From Psychromonas arctica DSM 14288 (GTDB taxonomy: Bacteria > Pseudomonadota > Gammaproteobacteria > Enterobacterales > Psychromonadaceae), in NCBI RefSeq assembly GCF_000482725.1, contig NZ_KI519479.1:129706-193705 (forward strand): a stretch of DNA of 64,000 bases, written 5' to 3'. The position numbers were made by a program, and so were the translations under genes. The notes below the pieces were generated by a model that did not search any database, was not told where the DNA came from, and saw nothing but the letters and a program-made list of their open reading frames with translations. Positions 1-9,034 of this stretch are shown here, one piece after another. Each line of letters starts with the position of its first letter. Position 1 is the first letter of the stretch.

Positions 1-152
1 GCATAAAAATGTAGAAGAAAAATAATTTAACTTTTTTAACCCCACTTTTGCATGTCATCCGTTTATATCAATAACAAGGCTTTATTTAACGCTCTATACA
101 ATTCGTTAAATAAAAAATTTCTACTCTAAATTGAGATAAAAAAGGTGACATC

Positions 153-1964
153 ATGAGCAGTAACTTACAGCAAAAAGCGAATCAAGAAATGAAGCAAAAT
201 GCTAAGCAAGATTTTCAGCAAGAATCGAAGCAATCAACGCAGAGTATTAATCAGAGCATGAAGCGGGGTGTTGTGCTGCGAGTTGAAAAATATCGTTTAA
301 CACTATTAAGTACTGCTATTTTATGTGGATTAACGGCATGCAATCAAACCAATATAGAGCCGCTTCAGGGAAGCGAAAAAGAAGTACACACTGAGTTGCT
401 TGAGCAGGAAATGATGGCCGATCGTCAAGTTAGTCAGCAACTGCAAAAACAATCTCGTATGCAGTCAAAACAGTTAAATTATGCCGCGCTTTCAAGCGCA
501 CCTGTTTCATCGCGGGTTATTGAACCACCCGTTGCAGCTGAAAAAATGAATACTGAAAACTACTCCGTATCATTATCAAATCCAGTGAAACAAGTTAATA
601 GCAATCCACTATCAACCTTCTCTGTAGATGTAGATAGTGGTAGTTATAGTAATATGCGCCGCTTTATCAATCATGGGCAACTTCCACCTAAGGATGCAGT
701 TCGTGAAGAGGCATTTATTAATTATTTTAACTACCAGTACAGTACACCAGAACGTATTGATACTCCTTTTAAAGTGCACAGTGAAGTTGCAAATGCACCT
801 TGGAATAACCAAAGACAGTTATTAAAAATAGGGATTAAAGGGTTTGAAATAGCAAAAGCAGACTTAAAAGCGGCAAATTTAGTATTTTTATTGGATGTCT
901 CTGGTTCAATGAATGCAGCCGATAAATTACCGCTGCTTAAAACAAGTTTAACCATGTTGACCAAGCAACTTGATGAAAATGACTCCGTCGCTATTGTTGT
1001 TTATGCTGGCGCAGCGGGTGTGGTATTGCCTGCGACGGCTGGTAATGATCAACAAACAATTACTAACGCACTTAATAAATTAGCTGCAGGTGGTTCAACG
1101 AACGGAGCACAAGGTATTGAGCTTGCTTATCAAATAGCGCAAGAAAACTTTAAAGAGGGGGGCGTTAATCGAGTGATTTTAGCCACTGATGGTGATTTTA
1201 ATGTCGGTACTCAATCTATAGATAAGTTGAAAGAAATGATTGCCCAGAAACGTGATACAGGTATTGCGTTAACAACGTTAGGTTTTGGGCAGGGAAATTA
1301 TAATGATGCCTTAATGGAGCAACTTGCCAATATTGGTAATGGCCAACATGCCTATATTGATAATATTAATGAAGCCCGAAAAGTGTTAGTGGATGAGATA
1401 AGTAGCACCATGCAAATTATTGCTAAAGATGTCAAAATTCAAGTAGAGTTTAATCCGCAACAGGTTGCTGAATATCGATTAATTGGTTATCAAAATCGCT
1501 TATTGGCCAATGAGGATTTTAATAATGATAACGTTGATGCCGCAGAGCACGGCGCGGGGCATACTGTCACTGCCTTATATGAAATCACCTTAGCGAAGAC
1601 TGATAATAAGTACATAGATGAATCGCGTTACCAAACCAATGCATTAACAGAAACGTCAACAGATCATTTAAATGACCAAGAATTAGCTTATGTAAAAGTA
1701 CGTTATAAACAACCTAATAGTGATGTTAGTCAGTTAATTAGCCAGCCTGTGATGGTGGTGGATAAAGTAACTAAACAAAGTGATGATTTTAAGTTTGCGA
1801 GTGCAGTGGCAGGTTTTGCTCAATTATTAAAAGGTGCAAAATACACAGGGCAATGGCAGTATCAAGATGTTATTAATTTAGCGGTAGAGAGCAAAGGTGA
1901 AGATCCTTTTGGCTATCGCGCTGAATTTATTCAGCTTGTGAGAACCGCCAGTGCGTTGCAATAA
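153..1964 (+). CDS. VWA-domain lipoprotein (YfbK type)
   Basis: 603 aa. An N-terminal Gln-rich stretch (1-35) precedes a basic and hydrophobic signal segment ending in a lipobox (L60-T-A-C63), so the protein is probably a lipoprotein. A von Willebrand factor A domain spans about 240-420 with an intact MIDAS metal site (D248-V-S250-G-S252). The flanking regions match the YfbK/DUF3520 architecture. The start at 153 has a good ribosome site (AAGGTGA, 5 nt upstream), but a signal peptide beginning 45 residues in is unusual. Met36 at 258 would give a normal lipoprotein N-terminus but has no clear ribosome site. The next genes are an ECF sigma factor and a membrane protein, so the lipoprotein may act in the same envelope-stress circuit; that role is inferred. 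Confidence 0.85.
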   Translation: MSSNLQQKANQEMKQNAKQDFQQESKQSTQSINQSMKRGVVLRVEKYRLTLLSTAILCGLTACNQTNIEPLQGSEKEVHTELLEQEMMADRQVSQQLQKQSRMQSKQLNYAALSSAPVSSRVIEPPVAAEKMNTENYSVSLSNPVKQVNSNPLSTFSVDVDSGSYSNMRRFINHGQLPPKDAVREEAFINYFNYQYSTPERIDTPFKVHSEVANAPWNNQRQLLKIGIKGFEIAKADLKAANLVFLLDVSGSMNAADKLPLLKTSLTMLTKQLDENDSVAIVVYAGAAGVVLPATAGNDQQTITNALNKLAAGGSTNGAQGIELAYQIAQENFKEGGVNRVILATDGDFNVGTQSIDKLKEMIAQKRDTGIALTTLGFGQGNYNDALMEQLANIGNGQHAYIDNINEARKVLVDEISSTMQIIAKDVKIQVEFNPQQVAEYRLIGYQNRLLANEDFNNDNVDAAEHGAGHTVTALYEITLAKTDNKYIDESRYQTNALTETSTDHLNDQELAYVKVRYKQPNSDVSQLISQPVMVVDKVTKQSDDFKFASAVAGFAQLLKGAKYTGQWQYQDVINLAVESKGEDPFGYRAEFIQLVRTASALQ

Positions 1965-2021
1965 AATCACTGATAAAGCACACCAATAAAAGAGCGCGAG
2001 TATTAAGATATTAAGGATATT

Positions 2022-2690
2022 ATGACAGGGATAGCAGACGAAATACTCATGCTGCAATATGCGCAGGGCGATGTACAGGCTTTTAGTGAACTGTACTTTC
2101 GCCATAAAAATAGTCTTTATCGATATTTCTTACGTCAAACAGCAACACCTGAATTGGCTGAAGAGTTGTATCAAGATGTCTGGAATAAACTGATCGAAGC
2201 TAGTCCCAGTTACCAAGCTGAAAGTAAATTTAGTACCTGGTTATATCGAATCGCCCATAATGAGCTAATAGATCATTACCGTCGTCATGCCTCTGAGAAA
2301 AAAGTGTTTTTGGCTAGTATTGAGCAAGTACAAGAGAAAGGTCAAGCCCACTCAGTGCGTCATCATTGCAATAGGGAAGTGCATAATAATGATAATGACG
2401 AGCAAGGTGTAGAGGATGTTAAAGCGGGGTTTTTAGCCGACAAAAATCAACCGAATGTCGATGATGAATTAGAGTCGAAGCAACAAGCTGTGCAATTAAA
2501 GTGGTGTTTACAACAATTACCTCGAGAACAAAAAGAAGCTTTTTTACTTAAGCATGAATCAGGTTTTACTTTAAATGAAATCGCACAATTAGTCGGTGAG
2601 ACGAGTGAAAATATTAAAAGTCGAATTCGTTATAGCATCAATAAGTTAAAGCATTGTGTAAAGCATAACATGGGGAAATTTTATGAGTGA
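2022..2690 (+). CDS. ECF-type RNA polymerase sigma factor
   Basis: 222 aa. Region 2 covers about 20-90, with the region 2.4-like segment KFSTWLYRIAHNELIDHYRR (69-88) that would recognise the -10 element. Region 4, with its helix-turn-helix, covers about 160-215 (LPREQKEAF, then TLNEIAQLVG). The linker between them (about 95-155) is longer than usual and rich in Gln, His and acidic residues. The start has an AAGGA site. It overlaps the next gene by 8 nt, so sigma and the membrane protein are translationally coupled, as expected for a sigma/anti-sigma pair. Target genes cannot be told from the sequence; autoregulation of this operon is common in the family. Confidence 0.92.
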   Translation: MTGIADEILMLQYAQGDVQAFSELYFRHKNSLYRYFLRQTATPELAEELYQDVWNKLIEASPSYQAESKFSTWLYRIAHNELIDHYRRHASEKKVFLASIEQVQEKGQAHSVRHHCNREVHNNDNDEQGVEDVKAGFLADKNQPNVDDELESKQQAVQLKWCLQQLPREQKEAFLLKHESGFTLNEIAQLVGETSENIKSRIRYSINKLKHCVKHNMGKFYE

Positions 2691-3513
2691 TAAGATGACA
2701 GATCATGATCTGAATTCCCTTTATCATCAAGGAGCAACAGAGCAACCAAGCGATGCATTGGATCAGTGCATTTTAGCATCGGCAGAAAAACAAGCCAATA
2801 TTGCTCACGTTCAACATAGTCATAGTGAGAAGCATACTAACAGCACATTTAATAACAACAATAGCGCTACGTTAACGGTTGAAGAGAGTGATGTTAATGC
2901 GAGCAGTGATAAACCTTCTACACAAGATGTCGTGGCGCTTCCTACAAAAATTCAGGCTAAGAAGACATTTTCTCGTAAAAAACCACTTTATAAAACATGG
3001 TATGGGCTGCTTTCAACAGCTGCTTCACTTGTTTTTGTTGCTGTATTGTACTTACAAAATCAGCCGCCGGTACGAAGCTTTGCACCGCCGCATGATACGG
3101 CGAGTTACGATGAACAACAAATAGGCAGTGAAAGGTTAGAAAGTGAAATGCTAGATAGCCAAATGCAACAAAGCGAAGAAATTGAAGCTGCGATACACTC
3201 GCAACAGAAAGAAAATCATAGCATGATGATGCAATCCAAAAAAATGTCTCAGCAAAAACAACAAGCATCAGCAGAGGCGTTACAAGGGCTCCAAGATAGT
3301 TCATTGCCCCAAGCTAAAGTAATTGAAAATAATCAACCATCGTCAATAATCGAAGGGCTGAAAATAATAGCATTACATTTAGAGAAAGGTGAAAAAGAGC
3401 AGGCTAATATCGTCTTAAAGGCGTTATTAACAGCTTATCCAGAAAGGCAAAAAGAGATAACCGCTTCTTATGAAAGCTTGCAGAAAAGTAATCTAGAAAA
3501 AGATGATAGGTAA
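2683..3513 (+). CDS. single-pass membrane protein, probable anti-sigma factor
   Basis: 276 aa, not recognised as a named family. A low-complexity Ser/Asn/Gln/His-rich cytoplasmic part (about 1-100) leads to one membrane segment (about 107-125, after a basic KK-PLYK-TW stretch). A Gln/Met-rich, helical outer part (about 140-276) follows. The ATG overlaps the end of the sigma gene by 8 nt. Topology and coupling fit an anti-sigma factor that holds the upstream sigma at the membrane. No zinc-binding HxxxCxxC anti-sigma motif is visible, so the assignment is from context only. Confidence 0.6.
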   Translation: MSDKMTDHDLNSLYHQGATEQPSDALDQCILASAEKQANIAHVQHSHSEKHTNSTFNNNNSATLTVEESDVNASSDKPSTQDVVALPTKIQAKKTFSRKKPLYKTWYGLLSTAASLVFVAVLYLQNQPPVRSFAPPHDTASYDEQQIGSERLESEMLDSQMQQSEEIEAAIHSQQKENHSMMMQSKKMSQQKQQASAEALQGLQDSSLPQAKVIENNQPSSIIEGLKIIALHLEKGEKEQANIVLKALLTAYPERQKEITASYESLQKSNLEKDDR

Positions 3514-3670
3514 ATGTTGTATTTATTTAAGCATTAGAGCGTTAAAAAGGCCGTTGTTTATTTTAGTCATCGCTAAAATATAGTAAACACTGGTAAATAG
3601 AGCTGAACTTTTGAGCTAATAAGCTGTTAAACTAAGCGCAGAAAAAATGACAATGTAAATAGGATTATAA

Positions 3671-4123
3671 ATGTTAATAGTAGATTACCAGAGCAAAAGT
3701 TATCACCGTTTTTTAAATGATATGCCTCAGGTTATAAACCATAAAACCCGTTTTTTGATTACCTTTAATGGTGCAAATGAGGCAGATTTAGAGGCGGTGA
3801 CAGCAGAGTTAACTGCGATCACAAAAAGTGCAGTACAACATTCTACTGCGATTAACGATAAAGCAACACCAGAACAAGTTGATGTGTTATTTGCTGATGC
3901 ACGAAATAGCCGCAATATATTGTTGTTTGAAAAATCTGATTTGTTATTTGATAAAAAAACAGACGTAAAAAATTCACACGAACGTGATAGTGGTTTTGAC
4001 CTTAATAATTTATTCAAAAATATCGCAAAGCATAACGGTATGGTGATTTTAGCGACTGACAATAAACAAACACTGAGCGCAACCATGTCAACTAAAATGG
4101 ATGTATTGATCCGCTTTAAGTAG
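3671..4123 (+). CDS. small protein resembling an AAA+ core without Walker motifs
   Basis: 150 aa, start supported by AGGA 7 nt upstream. The order of motifs follows the AAA+ family whose Walker B reads LLFDEADALFGKR and is followed by EVKDSHDR. Here 83-98 reads ILLFEKSDLLFDKKTD, then VKNSHER, and a sensor-1-like MVILATDN lies at 124-131. At the place of Walker A (about 28-40) the protein reads FLITFNGANEADL, so the GKT is absent. The protein stops just after the strand that would follow sensor 1 (DVLIRFK) and has no helical lid domain. I infer a pseudo-ATPase that keeps the fold but cannot bind or cleave ATP normally. Partner and role are unknown. A terminator follows at 4205. Confidence 0.6.
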   Translation: MLIVDYQSKSYHRFLNDMPQVINHKTRFLITFNGANEADLEAVTAELTAITKSAVQHSTAINDKATPEQVDVLFADARNSRNILLFEKSDLLFDKKTDVKNSHERDSGFDLNNLFKNIAKHNGMVILATDNKQTLSATMSTKMDVLIRFK

Positions 4124-4581
4124 CCCGTGTTATACCCATATTATAGCAATGATAAGCAATGTTCATCGTGCTGATTATTTGTCTATTTTACCTCCTCATT
4201 AATGAAAAGAGTCTGGTTTATTTATCAATTGCTTTGACTCTTTTTATTAAATTAATAGCTGTCCACAAAAGCCCCTTTCACATGCAACTTCACCGTCTAA
4301 CTTTGCCCATTTAAATGGTGGCAAATTTAATTTTAACTAAACCAAACTTTATTCTTTTGAATCGAAACAGTTTTTACTGATCAGGTCTTTCAATAAGCGT
4401 ATTTTGGTTTTCTTTATTTTGTTATAACTTTGGTACATAATTGTAATTTTTCTTGTTTTTCCTTTATAGGTGGTCAGTTTCAGTCTATCTTTATTATTCA
4501 GATTACCTTTAGCTAATCTATAGCGATTACTAATGTTGCCTTGAGATTGTGAATTAATTAACTTATTTTCAGGACTATTTA
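4124..4581. other. intergenic, 458 bp
   Basis: AT-rich. It holds the terminator at 4205-4246 and the upstream region of the first GAF-GGDEF gene. A small reading frame on the minus strand (4349-4603) has no family resemblance and no good ribosome site and was not called. Confidence 0.6.
4205..4246 (+). terminator. rho-independent terminator
   Basis: AAAAGAGTC (4205-4213) pairs with GACTCTTTT (4236-4244) and is followed by T residues. It lies 80 nt after the pseudo-AAA gene. Confidence 0.65.
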
Positions 4582-5538
4582 ATGAAACAAACAGATATTC
4601 CACTTAATGAAAAAAAACGATTACAAACACTACAATCTCTAGGGGTGTTAGATACACCTAATGAGGAACGTTTTGATCGCATTACTCGCATGGCAAAAAA
4701 AATGTTTAATGCACCGATTGCCATTGTGAGTTTAATTGACGAGGACCGTCAGTGGTTTAAATCTTGTGCTGGCATCGATATTAAAGAAACCTCTCGTGAG
4801 ATTTCATTTTGTGCTCATACCATTTTAGATAGTGAGGTATTAGTGATTCCTGATACCAGTTTGGACCAGCGTTTCTTTGATAATCCCTTTGTCACTGGTG
4901 AGGCTAATATCCAATTTTATGCTGGCTGCCCGGTAGTCGTGAATGGATATAGGATTGGTGCCGTGTGTATTTCAGATCATCAACCTCGAGACTTTGAGCA
5001 AGATGATATTGATTCACTAAAAGACCTTGCTGCGACGGTGGAATTAGAGCTTTCTATATTGGAAATTGCTACACACGATGAACTGACAGGGTTATTAAAT
5101 CGAAGAGGTTTTTTATCTCTTGCTCAACATTGTTTGAATCTGAGTGCAAGAAATAGATTTCCGGTGACATTAGCTTATTTAGACTTAAATGAGTTTAAAC
5201 ATATTAACGATAACTTTGGCCATGCGGAAGGGGATAATATTTTAAGTTCTTTTTCACAACTGTTAAATAGCCATTTTAGAGAGTCAGATATACTTGCAAG
5301 ATTAGCTGGTGATGAATTTATTTTATTATTAAATTATACCGCTCAAAATGAAGCAGAGAAAGTCATTGAAAAATTTATAGGTTACATCGATAAATTTCAC
5401 CGACAACAGAAAACGCTATTTCCTGTTTCGTTTTCATTTGGGTTAGTAGAATTTGATCCTGAAAAACATCATTCCATTGAGGATTTGTTATCTGAGGGAG
5501 ACGATAATATGTATCACTGTAAGAAGAGAAATAGTTAA
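4582..5538 (+). CDS. GAF-GGDEF diguanylate cyclase (tandem copy 1)
   Basis: 318 aa. A GAF sensor domain lies at about 20-150 and a GGDEF domain at about 160-315. The active-site loop reads AGDEF (242-246), a variant known to be active in other cyclases. The fold motifs LAYLDLNEFKHIND and NFGHAEGD are intact, so cyclic di-GMP synthesis is likely. There is no membrane segment, so the enzyme should be cytoplasmic. The ligand of the GAF domain is unknown. An AGGA site precedes the ATG. The next gene is a tandem paralogue of identical codon length, and about 30 bp upstream of both start codons are also similar, so the duplication included the ribosome site. Confidence 0.92.
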   Translation: MKQTDIPLNEKKRLQTLQSLGVLDTPNEERFDRITRMAKKMFNAPIAIVSLIDEDRQWFKSCAGIDIKETSREISFCAHTILDSEVLVIPDTSLDQRFFDNPFVTGEANIQFYAGCPVVVNGYRIGAVCISDHQPRDFEQDDIDSLKDLAATVELELSILEIATHDELTGLLNRRGFLSLAQHCLNLSARNRFPVTLAYLDLNEFKHINDNFGHAEGDNILSSFSQLLNSHFRESDILARLAGDEFILLLNYTAQNEAEKVIEKFIGYIDKFHRQQKTLFPVSFSFGLVEFDPEKHHSIEDLLSEGDDNMYHCKKRNS

Positions 5539-6080
5539 TTAAGACCCTGCAAATAATTCTGTGTAACTGCGGTTTTTAAACGTAGTCTTTAAGACGGTCT
5601 TCGAACGTTATCAATCAATGAGGGATCCATTCAAAGAATGAGGCCGTCTTTCGCAACTAGCCCTTATTATTTTATTGTTCAAGTATATAAAGAGAAATCG
5701 AAGATATAGCTCTATCAATATTTACCTGTCACATCTAATCGTTAGCCAATACCTGCCTATTTATCTTCTCACTACTTTCGGTGTTATAAAACGGCTAAAG
5801 AGACCGTTGTATTGTTACTTTTAAACTGAAAATATTTGATATTTTAAAGTTATAGCTAAAGTTTGTAACTATGCTTTAAATCACGTTAATGATAACAAAA
5901 TAACGTTTTTGATAATTTTTTTATCATTGTTGCTAGAATACAGTCACTGTTGCTCCTCGTAAGAGGTATTTTTTTTGTTTCGAGTTTAAGTCTATGTTTT
6001 AGCTTTCTTAGTTTGTATTTATAATTTTCCTTAGGGGAACTAACTTAGTTAATGACTTAACTTACTTTTAGGATTATTTA
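5539..6080. other. intergenic between tandem GAF-GGDEF copies, 542 bp
   Basis: Contains the structured inverted repeat at 5591-5650. It also has a short CCTC-GTAA-GAGG hairpin followed by a run of eight T within a T-rich stretch (about 5955-5977), which looks like a weak terminator or leader hairpin 100 nt before copy 2. No gene seen. Confidence 0.5.
5591..5650. repeat. nested inverted repeat, possible terminator
   Basis: AAGACGG (5591-5597) pairs with CCGTCTT (5644-5650), and inside it CATTC (5628-5632) pairs with GAATG (5636-5640). It lies 50 nt after copy 1. There is no strong T run, so it may be a terminator or simply a structured 3' end. Confidence 0.4.
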
Positions 6081-7037
6081 ATGATACAGCCAGATATTCC
6101 ATTTAATGAGATAAATCGACTTGAAGTGCTTTGCGGCCTGCGCATCTTAGATACTCCTGCTGAAGAACGTTTCGACAGGTTAACGAGAATGGCTAAGCAT
6201 ATGTTTAATGTGCCCATTGCATTAGTCACTTTGGTTGATGAAAATAGACAATGGTTTAAGTCTTGTATTGGTCTTGAGGCAACTGAAGCGTCGCGTGATA
6301 TTTCATTTTGTGGGCATACTATTCTTGATAGTGAAGTCTTAGTCGTTCCTTCTGCAAGCAGCGATCATCGTTTTATTGATAACCCTTTTGTTATTGATGT
6401 TCCTAATGTTGAGTTTTATGCGGGATGCCCCTTAGTAGTCGGGGGCTACAGACTTGGTACTTTATGTATTGCGGACAATCGAATAAGAGACTTTGATGAT
6501 CAAGATATTGCAGCATTAAAAGATTTAGCGGCAACCGTTGAACAAGAGCTTTCTGCATTACAAATGGCCACCCATGATGAACTAACTGGTATATTAAATA
6601 GACGTGGTTTTATCTCTTTAGCTCAAAATAGTTTAAATCTAAGCGTAAGAGATTGAGTTACTTGTACACTTGTTTATTTAGATTTAGATGATTTTAAGCT
6701 TATTAATGATAACTTTGGGCATGAGGTTGGAGATAAAATATTACATTCATTTGCTGCTTTCTTAAATTGCTCGTTTCGTGATTCAGATATTGTTGCTCGA
6801 CTTGCCGGGGATGAGTTTGTGTTGCTTTTAAATAATGCTTCACAGCAAGATGCACAAAAAATAATGGTGAACTTTAAGCTGTCGCTTTTAGACCACCTGC
6901 AACAAAGTGAAATGCGCTGTAATGTTTCGTTTTCAATGGGTTTTGTTGAGTTTAATCTTAATAAACATAGCTCCATAGACCTATTATTATCAGAGGCAGA
7001 TCAGCAAATGTATGTCTGTAAAGGTGCTAAAAGGTAA
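6081..7037 (+). pseudogene. GAF-GGDEF gene (tandem copy 2) interrupted by an in-frame stop
   Basis: The reading frame is 318 codons long, exactly like copy 1, but codon 192 is TGA (6654-6656). Copy 1 has AGA at the same place, one base different. Upstream is a full GAF domain (about 20-150). Downstream, in the same frame, is a nearly complete GGDEF domain (LVYLDLDDFKLIND, NFGHEVGD, RLAGDEF at 238-244 and on to 7037). The 191-aa product would be a GAF domain plus the first strands of GGDEF and would have no cyclase activity. The GGDEF part shows no other damage, so the stop is recent, is read through, or is a sequencing error. A GAF-only product could still bind ligand. Confidence 0.85.
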
Positions 7038-7115
7038 AGCTTAGAACTTAGAATAGGTAGTTAATACAGTCGATTGAATATGAAAGTTTTACTAAACGCT
7101 GTCAATTCAACAAAT

Positions 7116-7145
7116 AAAAAAGGACCCATATTATATTAGTCCTTT
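7116..7145 (-). terminator. rho-independent terminator for the minus-strand PRTase gene
   Basis: AAAGGAC (7119-7125) pairs with GTCCTTT (7139-7145). Read on the minus strand, the stem is followed by a T run. It lies 55 nt after the stop of the minus-strand phosphoribosyltransferase gene. Confidence 0.65.
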
Positions 7146-7199
7146 AGTAAGCTGTTATTAATGTTTGATTATTAATACTGTTTATTAATGCTTCATTAA

Positions 7200-7793
7200 T
7201 TAACTTTTAACAAATGATTTAGTGTCTATATGGTTAAAAGCAAATGATTTATGAGTTTTTATCTCTTCAAGTGATAACCCTTGTAACTCATAGGGAAATA
7301 CAACCCAATCATCTGTCTGATTGACAAAGTAGTCTGGGCCTATATTTTCCGGTAATGATGCTTTTTTCCAAACAGTTGCAATACGGACATCAGAAGGCAT
7401 GTTTCGCTTGAGTCTGACTTTAAGCTCGTTGATCACGGCATCAGCATTTTTACCTGAGCGATACATATCATCTACAATCAGTAATTTATCATCAGCATTT
7501 AACTGTTTTACTAAGTAAGTTAAACCATGCACATGGATGGGTTGGTTGACACTATCTTGATCATGATAACTATCAAAACCACCATAGGAAGTACGGATAG
7601 AGATATGATCGGTTTTGACACCTAGTGTTTGCAAACATTCCTGCACATAGATACCTACCGAACTACCTCCGCGCCATAAGCCAACAATAAAGGTCGGCTT
7701 AAAATCACTTGCCATAATTTGCGTTGCTAATTGAAAGGATTCTTCGATTAGCGTGTCTTCATCTAAAAAGATTTTTTCACTGTATTTAGCCAA
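7200..7793 (-). CDS. phosphoribosyltransferase family protein, diverged PRPP loop
   Basis: 197 aa, type I PRTase fold resembling hypoxanthine-guanine/xanthine PRTases. FIVGLWRGGSSVGI (35-48) is the substrate-side loop. The PRPP-binding loop reads VDDMYRSGKNADAV (107-120). The usual family pattern has D-T-G-x-T/S after the two acidic residues, and here it is R-S-G-K-N, so PRPP binding may be altered. The start codon appears to be TTG, with no strong ribosome site; an upstream stop in frame excludes a longer protein. It is divergent from a paralogue 119 bp away that keeps the normal loop. Cytoplasmic; the base substrate cannot be told. Confidence 0.82.
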   Translation of the reverse strand: MAKYSEKIFLDEDTLIEESFQLATQIMASDFKPTFIVGLWRGGSSVGIYVQECLQTLGVKTDHISIRTSYGGFDSYHDQDSVNQPIHVHGLTYLVKQLNADDKLLIVDDMYRSGKNADAVINELKVRLKRNMPSDVRIATVWKKASLPENIGPDYFVNQTDDWVVFPYELQGLSLEEIKTHKSFAFNHIDTKSFVKS

Positions 7794-7912
7794 GAAATTA
7801 CCAACTTAATGTGTTAAATTTACAAAATAATTAATCGAAAAATTAGAACATAAACAAGATTTTAATTCAATCTTTAGTGGCACTATCTTTAAATGTTTTA
7901 CTGGGAAATAAC

Positions 7913-8491
7913 ATGTCAGACAAACAGTATTTAACCGCACAAACCCTATTAGAAGATTCCTATGCTTTAGCGCGTAAAATTTTAGATAGCGAGTTTAAAC
8001 CTACTTTTATTGTTGCTATCTGGCGTGGTGGGGCGCCAATTGGTATTGCGGTGCAGGAGTTCTTAGCCGTACACGGAACTCAATCGGATCATATTGCTAT
8101 CAGAACCTCTTCTTATGCTGCTGCCATCGATCAACAACAAAAAGAAGTACGTGTGCATGGTTTGAATTATTTAGTTAAAAACTTACAACATCACGATAAA
8201 TTACTATTGGTAGATGATGTTTTTGATACGGGTCGCTCTATTGAGGCGATTATTCAAGAGCTACAAAGAAAAACAAGACTTAACATGCCTGAAGATGTAA
8301 GAGTTGCTGTTCCTTATTACAAACCTTCTCGTAATTTAACGGATCGTGTTCCTGATTATTATATTCATGAAACTAATGCTTGGTTAAAATACCCGCATTC
8401 ACTTGAAGGTTTGAGCGCGCAGGAAATTTCAGCACAACGACCTCGTTTATATGAAATTATTAAAGACTTCTTACCATCAGAAGAGAAATAA
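7913..8491 (+). CDS. phosphoribosyltransferase family protein
   Basis: 192 aa, type I PRTase fold. FIVAIWRGGAPIGI (32-45) and the PRPP loop VDDVFDTGRSIEAI (100-113) are canonical, so the protein should transfer a phosphoribosyl group from PRPP to a base, probably a purine such as hypoxanthine or xanthine. ATG 7913 was chosen over an in-frame GTG at 7877 because a GGGA site precedes it and the extra residues are not family-like. The protein is clearly paralogous to the divergent gene on its left; the shared upstream region must hold both promoters. Confidence 0.87.
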   Translation: MSDKQYLTAQTLLEDSYALARKILDSEFKPTFIVAIWRGGAPIGIAVQEFLAVHGTQSDHIAIRTSSYAAAIDQQQKEVRVHGLNYLVKNLQHHDKLLLVDDVFDTGRSIEAIIQELQRKTRLNMPEDVRVAVPYYKPSRNLTDRVPDYYIHETNAWLKYPHSLEGLSAQEISAQRPRLYEIIKDFLPSEEK

Positions 8492-8540
8492 CCCACACCT
8501 AGATAGTACTGCGATATGTGACTGCTATCTACGTGGGGTT
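8490..8540 (+). terminator. imperfect hairpin after the PRTase gene
   Basis: A 16-17 nt imperfect stem (left arm from 8490, right arm to 8540, with TAGATAG pairing CTATCTA at the tip side) overlaps the stop codon. Only a weak T-rich tail follows. Confidence 0.45.
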
Positions 8541-9034
8541 ATTGGTTAAATTATCGTATCAATATTAACTATAGATACGATAATTTACTGAAATAAATTA
8601 ATCCCATCTTAATGGCGATGTACCTCGCATTTATTTGGTTTATAAATATAGAGACTGACTAATACCATTAATCACACTAATTATTGATCTATTTTACTTG
8701 TTAAAATAACTTATTTCTTTGTTGTGACTTTCATATTTAGAACAAGCATTTAGCTTGATTTTAGCCTTGAGCTAAGTCATTTTTTCTAAGCAAAATTTAG
8801 ATCACTTATTTCATGTAATCGATATAACATACGTTTTATCCGATGATTACACTCCACGTTTATCCTGCTCTCACATTGTAAATAAAGCTTTTTTTGATTA
8901 ATACCTTATGCGGATAACTTCATAAGTACTACTTTTGTTATTATTTTTAATATTTAATGGCGATATCTTGAATTCCACACTAGGCTAAAGCGATTAAAAT
9001 CATTCACTTCTTTCCATTTTCTGAGTAAAACTAT
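8492..9034. other. intergenic upstream of a chemoreceptor, 543 bp
   Basis: AT-rich, without a gene. Apart from the hairpin at its left end nothing was recognised; I looked for a sigma-28 type flagellar promoter and did not find a convincing one. Confidence 0.5.

Noticed and set aside
4349..4603. 84-aa minus-strand frame upstream of the first GAF-GGDEF gene
   Set aside because: Lysine/asparagine-rich translation of AT-rich DNA, overlaps the next gene's start, no ribosome site or family resemblance.
6654..6656. TGA in copy 2 as a selenocysteine codon
   Set aside because: GGDEF proteins do not use selenocysteine, the position is Arg in copy 1, and no SECIS-like hairpin is evident directly after it.
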